Assembly: GCA_947480815.1 (NCBI GenBank)
Contig: CANKEA010000025.1
Coordinates: forward strand, 1-10,495
Source of the DNA: Caulobacterales bacterium
GTDB taxonomy: Bacteria > Pseudomonadota > Alphaproteobacteria > Caulobacterales > Caulobacteraceae
Reading direction: 5' to 3'
DNA: 10,495 nt
In this document: positions 6,920-10,495 of the stretch, in pieces
Numbering within the stretch: the stretch's first letter is position 1
How the letters are laid out: the number at the start of each line of letters is the position of its first letter
Program-made: the position numbers and the translations under genes
Notes under the pieces: generated by a model
Told to the model about the DNA's origin: nothing
Seen by the model: the letters and a program-made list of their open reading frames with translations, nothing else
Databases searched by the model: none

Positions 6920-7684
6920 ATGAGACGCGACGTACTCGACCTGCGCGCCTTCTATACCTCGCCCCTCGGGCGGGCGGCGCAGACTATGGTGTCGGCGAAG
7001 GTAGAAGAGGCCTGGGCGCCGGTGCATGGCCTCGACGTGCTCGGCCTGGGCTACGCGACCCCGTTTCTCAAACTCAATCGGGGGGCTCGGCGGATCGTCG
7101 CCGCCATGCCGGCCGCCCAAGGCGTTGAGCCCTGGCCCGAGTCAAGCCGCAACCTGGCCTGCCTCATCGACGAGACCACCCTGCCCTTTCCGCCCGCCCT
7201 ATTCGACCGCGTGCTGGCCGTGCACGCCCTGGAGGAAAGTGGCGACCCTCTGGTGCTGATGCGCGAGGTCTCGCGGGTGCTGAGCCCCAATGGCCGCGTC
7301 ATTGTCGCTGTCGCCGCGCGCCATGGGCTGTGGGCCCATGCGGAGGGCACGCCTTTTGGCCACGGCCGACCCTTCACGCGCCATCAGCTTGAGACTCTGA
7401 TCGCTGACGCCGACCTGGAGCCCACAGGCTGGACCCGAGCCCTTTATGTGCCCCCCTTGCCCTGGGCCGCGCCGTGGGCCGACGGCGTGGAGCAACTGGG
7501 CGCGCGGCTGTGGCCAGGCTTCGCCGGTCTGATCCTGATGGAGGCGATCAAGCCGGTGTTCGCCCGGAAGGCACAGGGAAAACACGCACGCGCCAGGGTT
7601 TTCGCGCCGGTTCTGGCACCGGCTAGCCAAGTAAACGCCCGGCGAAGCCGCTCTGCCCTTGGAGGAACGTCGCGTTCGTCCTAG
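6920..7684 (+). CDS. Class I SAM-dependent methyltransferase, substrate unknown
   Basis: This 254-aa cytoplasmic protein has the Methyltransf_11-type core. A divergent SAM-binding motif I (LDVLGLGYATPF) lies near residues 38-49, with acidic Glu70 as a candidate ribose-binding residue. The FDRVLAVHALEES motif follows near 95-107, then REVSRVLSPNGRVIVAV (115-131), a typical post-motif strand. The region PFGHGRPFTRHQLETLI is characteristic of an alphaproteobacterial subgroup often found divergent from gloB (recalled, not searched). The C-terminal 40 residues are basic and low in complexity. Motif I has LGLGYA instead of the canonical DxGxGxG, so SAM binding is probable but not certain. The ATG at 6920 lacks a ribosome site and may be read from a leaderless mRNA. 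The P-II gene begins 39 nt downstream. Confidence 0.85.
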   Translation: MRRDVLDLRAFYTSPLGRAAQTMVSAKVEEAWAPVHGLDVLGLGYATPFLKLNRGARRIVAAMPAAQGVEPWPESSRNLACLIDETTLPFPPALFDRVLAVHALEESGDPLVLMREVSRVLSPNGRVIVAVAARHGLWAHAEGTPFGHGRPFTRHQLETLIADADLEPTGWTRALYVPPLPWAAPWADGVEQLGARLWPGFAGLILMEAIKPVFARKAQGKHARARVFAPVLAPASQVNARRSRSALGGTSRSS

Positions 7685-7723
7685 CTTGTAAGGGCCAAAC
7701 TGATTGGCGCGGAGAATATGCCG

Positions 7724-8068
7724 ATGAAATTCATAATCGCCGTGATCAAGCCAAGCCGCCTCGATGCGGTCCTCGACGCCGTCACTGAGGCCGGCGCATC
7801 AGGACTGACGGTCACGGAGGTCCGCGGCTATGGTCGGCAGAAGGGCAAGACCGAGGTCTACCGCGGTGCCGAATATGAGGTGAAGCTGCTGCCCAAGGTG
7901 AAACTGGAAGTCGCCGTACCGAACGATATCGCCGACACCGTGGTCCAGGCCATTTCGCGCACCGCCAATACGGGCAAAATCGGTGACGGCAAGATCTTCA
8001 TGCTGGATCTCGAACAGGCCCTGCGCATCCGCACCGGCGAACTGGGCGAAAACGCGATCGCAGGATAG
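7724..8068 (+). CDS. P-II family nitrogen regulatory protein (GlnB/GlnK type)
   Basis: P-II proteins are trimeric sensors of ATP/ADP, 2-oxoglutarate and glutamine that control ammonium transport, glutamine synthetase adenylylation and NtrB. The 114-aa product has the full signature: KPSRLDAV at the start, the T-loop GYGRQKGKTEVYRGAEY with Tyr51 available for uridylylation, Lys58, and the B-loop TGKIGDGKIF (83-92) with Lys90, Arg101 and Arg103. ATG 7724 is preferred over ATG 7718 because GGAG at 7711-7714 is 9 nt from the former and only 3 nt from the latter, and because P-II proteins normally begin MKxI. Neither amtB nor glnA is adjacent, so GlnB versus GlnK cannot be decided. It may be co-transcribed with the methyltransferase gene and converges on metW. 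Confidence 0.93.
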   Translation: MKFIIAVIKPSRLDAVLDAVTEAGASGLTVTEVRGYGRQKGKTEVYRGAEYEVKLLPKVKLEVAVPNDIADTVVQAISRTANTGKIGDGKIFMLDLEQALRIRTGELGENAIAG

Positions 8069-8101
8069 GCGGCAAGCGGGAGCCTTTCGCCGTCCGACCC
8101 A

Positions 8102-8797
8102 TCACGGGTTGAAGAGGTCGCTCGCCGTGGTTTGGCTGGTCTCAAGGTCAGGGGTTGGGCGCAGCGCCGGGGTGCGCCGGCTGAGCAGGAAGATCACCGC
8201 TTCGGCCCGCCAGTTCTCCAACCCCTTCTCGGGATCGATACTGCGCGCTGGCTTGCCCTGCGTCAGGGCAGAACAAGCCTCGATCTGCAAATCCAGGTCC
8301 TCTGCCAGGTCGAGGAAATCCCGCAGGGTGCAGAGGTGGATATTGGCGGTATTCCACCAGGGGTCGGGCAGGGCGCGGGTCTCGGGCATCCGGCCACGGC
8401 TGAAGAGCGACCAGCGCACCCGCCAGTGGCCGACATTGGGAAACGACACGATGGCCCGGTCGGCGATACGCAATAGTTCGTCGAGCACATGCCGCGGCGC
8501 GCGCACCGCCTGCAGGGTCTGCGATAGCACCGCATAGTGGAAAGCACCGGTTGGAAAGTCGTCCAGGTCATGGTCGGCGTCGCCCTGAACCACCGACAGC
8601 CCCCGCGCCAAGCATGCGGCCACTCCGCCGGGGCTGATCTCCAGCCCACGCCCGTCGACGCCCTTATCCTGGCCCAGCAGCTCCAGCAAAGCGCCCTCGC
8701 CACAGCCAACGTCAAGCACGCGCGAGCCCGGCCGCACTATGCGCAGAATCTCGCGGAAATCCTCCCGCTGAGCAGCTTCCTTGCTGAGCGCCGTCAC
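8102..8797 (-). CDS. metW: MetW, methionine biosynthesis methyltransferase-like protein
   Basis: This 231-aa protein has a SAM-methyltransferase fold. In several proteobacteria MetW is needed with MetX for full homoserine acylation (family knowledge). SAM motif [15 protein letters not shown], is at 27-40. The MetW hallmarks [14 protein letters not shown] (116-129) and [13 protein letters not shown] (149-161) are clear. The last 25 or so residues (after FLLSRR) form a polar Pro/Thr/Ser tail that may be lineage-specific. The start is GTG (8797-8795), which overlaps the metX TGA as GTGA; GAGGA at 8807-8803 is spaced 5 nt from it, so translation is likely coupled to metX. It converges with the P-II gene, leaving 33 nt between stops. 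Confidence 0.92.
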   Translation of the reverse strand: MTALSKEAAQREDFREILRIVRPGSRVLDVGCGEGALLELLGQDKGVDGRGLEISPGGVAACLARGLSVVQGDADHDLDDFPTGAFHYAVLSQTLQAVRAPRHVLDELLRIADRAIVSFPNVGHWRVRWSLFSRGRMPETRALPDPWWNTANIHLCTLRDFLDLAEDLDLQIEACSALTQGKPARSIDPEKGLENWRAEAVIFLLSRRTPALRPTPDLETSQTTASDLFNP

Positions 8798-9993
8798 TTC
8801 AATCCTCGAGCGGTAGCAGCGGCACCAATGAACCCGGCCAGGGCTTCGCGCATCACCGGTTCGTCAAGCAGGAAGGCATCGTGGCCCTTGTCGCTCTCGA
8901 TCTCGACGAACCCAGCGCGGCAGCCGGCGGCGTTCAGCGCCCGAACGATGTTGCGGCTCTCTGCCGTGGGATACAGCCAGTCCGACGTGAAGCTCAGCAC
9001 GCAAAATCGCACCGCGCGCGCACGGGTGAAGGCGCGAGCCAGCACGCCGCCCTGGGCCTGGGCCAGGTCGAAATAGTCCAGCGCGCGGGTGATGTAGAGA
9101 TAGGAATTGGCATCGAAGCGGTCGACGAAGGTCGAACCCTGGTGGCGCAGGTAGCTCTCCACCTGGAAATCAGCGTCAAAGCCCCATGAAACGCCATCGC
9201 GCTGCAACTCGCGGCCGAACTTTCGCTGTAGCGCGGCCTCTGACAGATAGGTGATGTGCGCGGCCATGCGTGCCACCGCCAAGCCCTTTTCGGGGCCCTT
9301 ACGCCGATCGGGCTGGCTGTCGCCCCGGTCCGCGCGCGCGCCATAGTCGCCGCCACGCCAGTCGGGATCCGCCATGATCGCCTGCCGGCCAACCTCGTTA
9401 AAAGCGATATTCTGCGCCGAATGCCGAGCCGCGGACGCCACGATCACCGCACTGAACAGCCGCTCTGGGTAGTCCGCCGCCCACTGCAACGCCTGCATGC
9501 CACCCATCGACCCCCCGATGACGCAGAACAGCGTGCCCACGCCCAGATGGTCGAGCAGCAGGGCCTGCGCACGAACCATGTCGGCAATGGTGATGACCGG
9601 AAAGGTCAGGCCCCAGGGCTGGCCAGTAGACGGATCGATGGACGATGGACCGGAAGAGCCCATGCAGCCGCCAAGCACATTAGACGCAATGATGAAGTGT
9701 CGCGCTGGGTCCACCGGCAGGCCAGGGCCAATCAGACGAGACCACCAGCCTGGCTTGCCAGAAACCGGATGGACGCCTGCGGCATATTGATCGCCGGTCA
9801 GGGCGTGACACACCAATACGGCATTGGAGCGATCCGCGTTCAAGACGCCGTAGGTCTGATAGGCGATCTCCAACCCTTCGAGCCGCGCGCCCGAATCCAG
9901 GCTCAGCGACGTGCCAGCAGGCAGACGATAGACCCCGCCGCCGACGGTATCGGCGGAGCTTTCTTCGCGCGTCGGGTCGGCGTTCGCGTCCAT
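8794..9993 (-). CDS. metX: MetX, homoserine O-acyltransferase
   Basis: It transfers an acyl group (acetyl- or succinyl-CoA) to homoserine, the committed step of methionine synthesis, in the cytoplasm. The 399-aa alpha/beta-hydrolase has the [11 protein letters not shown] oxyanion region (64-74), [14 protein letters not shown] (105-118), nucleophile Ser162 in [12 protein letters not shown], Asp338 in SDWLYP and His371 in GHDAF. Acyl-donor preference cannot be settled by eye. An Arg/Asp-rich insertion lies near residues 219-233. The start at 9993 (MDANADP) is preferred: the in-frame ATG at 10077 would overlap the start of the divergent SixA gene and adds 28 residues unlike the family. No good ribosome site precedes 9993. 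A perfect TTGACA lies at 10029-10024 on this strand, but no convincing -10 follows it. No SAM-II riboswitch was recognised upstream. Confidence 0.94.
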   Translation of the reverse strand: MDANADPTREESSADTVGGGVYRLPAGTSLSLDSGARLEGLEIAYQTYGVLNADRSNAVLVCHALTGDQYAAGVHPVSGKPGWWSRLIGPGLPVDPARHFIIASNVLGGCMGSSGPSSIDPSTGQPWGLTFPVITIADMVRAQALLLDHLGVGTLFCVIGGSMGGMQALQWAADYPERLFSAVIVASAARHSAQNIAFNEVGRQAIMADPDWRGGDYGARADRGDSQPDRRKGPEKGLAVARMAAHITYLSEAALQRKFGRELQRDGVSWGFDADFQVESYLRHQGSTFVDRFDANSYLYITRALDYFDLAQAQGGVLARAFTRARAVRFCVLSFTSDWLYPTAESRNIVRALNAAGCRAGFVEIESDKGHDAFLLDEPVMREALAGFIGAAATARGLK

Positions 9994-10059
9994 AAGGCGA
10001 CAAGGACCGTCCCTTGGCCGCGCTGTCAACACACACGCTTCCGGTAAGGCGGTGCCAGA

Positions 10060-10067
10060 GCTATGAC
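10060..10067 (+). promoter_or_regulatory. Candidate -10 element for the SixA-type gene
   Basis: GCTATGAC matches the Caulobacter housekeeping -10 consensus GCTANAWC at seven of eight positions and ends 8 nt before the ATG at 10076, so the transcript could be nearly leaderless. A convincing -35 is not seen at the expected distance, so confidence is low. A GANTC site (GACTC, 10071-10075) directly precedes the ATG. Confidence 0.25.
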
Positions 10068-10075
10068 TGCGACTC

Positions 10076-10495
10076 ATGCAGCAGCTTATACTTCTCCGTC
10101 ACGCTGAAGCGCAGGTCCGCGCCAGCAGCGGACGGGATATCGACCGAGCCCTTACCCCCTTGGGCCAGTCGGCGGCGGCCTGCACGGGTGCGGCCCTGGC
10201 GGAAGCGGGAATCACGCCGCAGGTCGTAGTGGTATCCAATGCTGTTCGCGCCACCGAGACATGGGTTACGGCCCAGCCCAGTTTTCCGGCCAGCGCGAGC
10301 GAGATCAAACCCGAGCTCTACAACGCCAGTGCCGGGACCATCCTCAAGCTCGCCCTCACGCGCAGCGAGGCGTCTGTCATGGTCGTATGCCACAATCCCG
10401 GTATTCAGACCCTGGCGCTGGAGTTGCTGCGGAGCCAAGGGGCTTCGCCGGCCACAATCGCGCGCGTTGAATCACGCTTTCCGCCAGCAACTGCG
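10076..10495 (+). CDS. SixA-type histidine phosphatase (3' truncated by window)
   Basis: An open frame of 140 codons runs to the window edge without a stop. It begins [13 protein letters not shown], carrying the RHA catalytic motif of the histidine phosphatase superfamily (phosphorylated His9), followed by [35 protein letters not shown], and the second catalytic histidine in [16 protein letters not shown]. This order and spacing fit the SixA subfamily, whose E. coli member dephosphorylates histidine phosphotransfer domains; the substrate here is unknown. Family proteins are roughly 160-180 aa, so 20-40 residues are missing at the 3' end. No Shine-Dalgarno is clear and the mRNA may be leaderless. 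It is divergent from metX, with 82 nt between the start codons. Confidence 0.88.
   Translation, partial: MQQLILLRHAEAQVRASSGRDIDRALTPLGQSAAACTGAALAEAGITPQVVVVSNAVRATETWVTAQPSFPASASEIKPELYNASAGTILKLALTRSEASVMVVCHNPGIQTLALELLRSQGASPATIARVESRFPPATA

Noticed and set aside
6060..6923. 287-codon plus-strand open frame opposite gloB
   Set aside because: It mirrors gloB and its translation is Gly/Arg-rich without family features, while GloB has every metal ligand.
8069..8101. Imperfect hairpin between the P-II gene and metW (CGGCAAG with CTT-TC-GCCG)
   Set aside because: The stem needs a two-base bulge and has no T-tract on either strand.
9256..10047. 263-codon plus-strand open frame opposite metX
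   Set aside because: It is a shadow of metX; the translation is Arg/Ala-rich with no recognisable domain.
9994..10060. SAM-responsive riboswitch upstream of metX
   Set aside because: SAM-II elements precede met genes in many alphaproteobacteria, but I could not recognise the conserved pseudoknot sequence here; only a weak CAAGG/CCTTG pair is present.

Overview
The window looks like ordinary chromosomal DNA of a GC-rich alphaproteobacterium, most likely a member of the Caulobacterales. This rests on the alphaproteobacterial phaR <> phaAB arrangement, two hypothetical proteins that resemble Caulobacteraceae families (DUF4908 and DUF6880, recognised from memory), a MetX-MetW pair, and strong third-position GC in the coding frames. 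No mobile element, CRISPR array, tRNA, rRNA or phage gene is visible.

Layout. Positions 1-103 hold the 3' end of an unidentified gene (+), followed by a four-helix membrane protein (145-555, +). Positions 556-668 hold no clear gene apart from a possible 21-codon hydrophobic ORF on the minus strand. Next is a minus-strand unit: phaR (1654 to 1037) followed by a small conserved-looking gene (about 985 to 669) whose only ATG lies in a different frame from its coding body, suggesting a frameshift. phaR diverges from phaA-phaB (1857-3802, +) across a 202-nt region that carries a TGC-rich inverted repeat (candidate PhaR operator) and a leader hairpin ahead of phaA. Two plus-strand genes follow: a secreted DUF4908-like protein (3940-4707) and a cytoplasmic DUF6880-like protein (4718-6121). 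gloB (6866 to 6123, -) ends one base from the latter and diverges from a SAM-dependent methyltransferase gene (6920-7684, +), which looks leaderless. A P-II nitrogen regulator (7724-8068, +) converges on metW-metX (9993 to 8102, -), which overlap by GTGA. A SixA-type histidine phosphatase gene (10076 to the window end, +) diverges from metX and is cut by the window edge.

How the genes work together. PhaA condenses two acetyl-CoA and PhaB reduces the product to (R)-3-hydroxybutyryl-CoA, the monomer for polyhydroxybutyrate. PhaR should sense granule state and repress pha genes. The polymerase gene phaC is not here. MetX and MetW act in acylation of homoserine for methionine synthesis. GloB hydrolyses S-lactoylglutathione. 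The P-II protein reports nitrogen and carbon status, but neither amtB nor glnA is beside it. Nothing here amounts to a new multi-gene system. The points most worth a second look are the pha control region, the frameshifted phaR-linked gene, the overlooked small ORF, and the likely leaderless starts.
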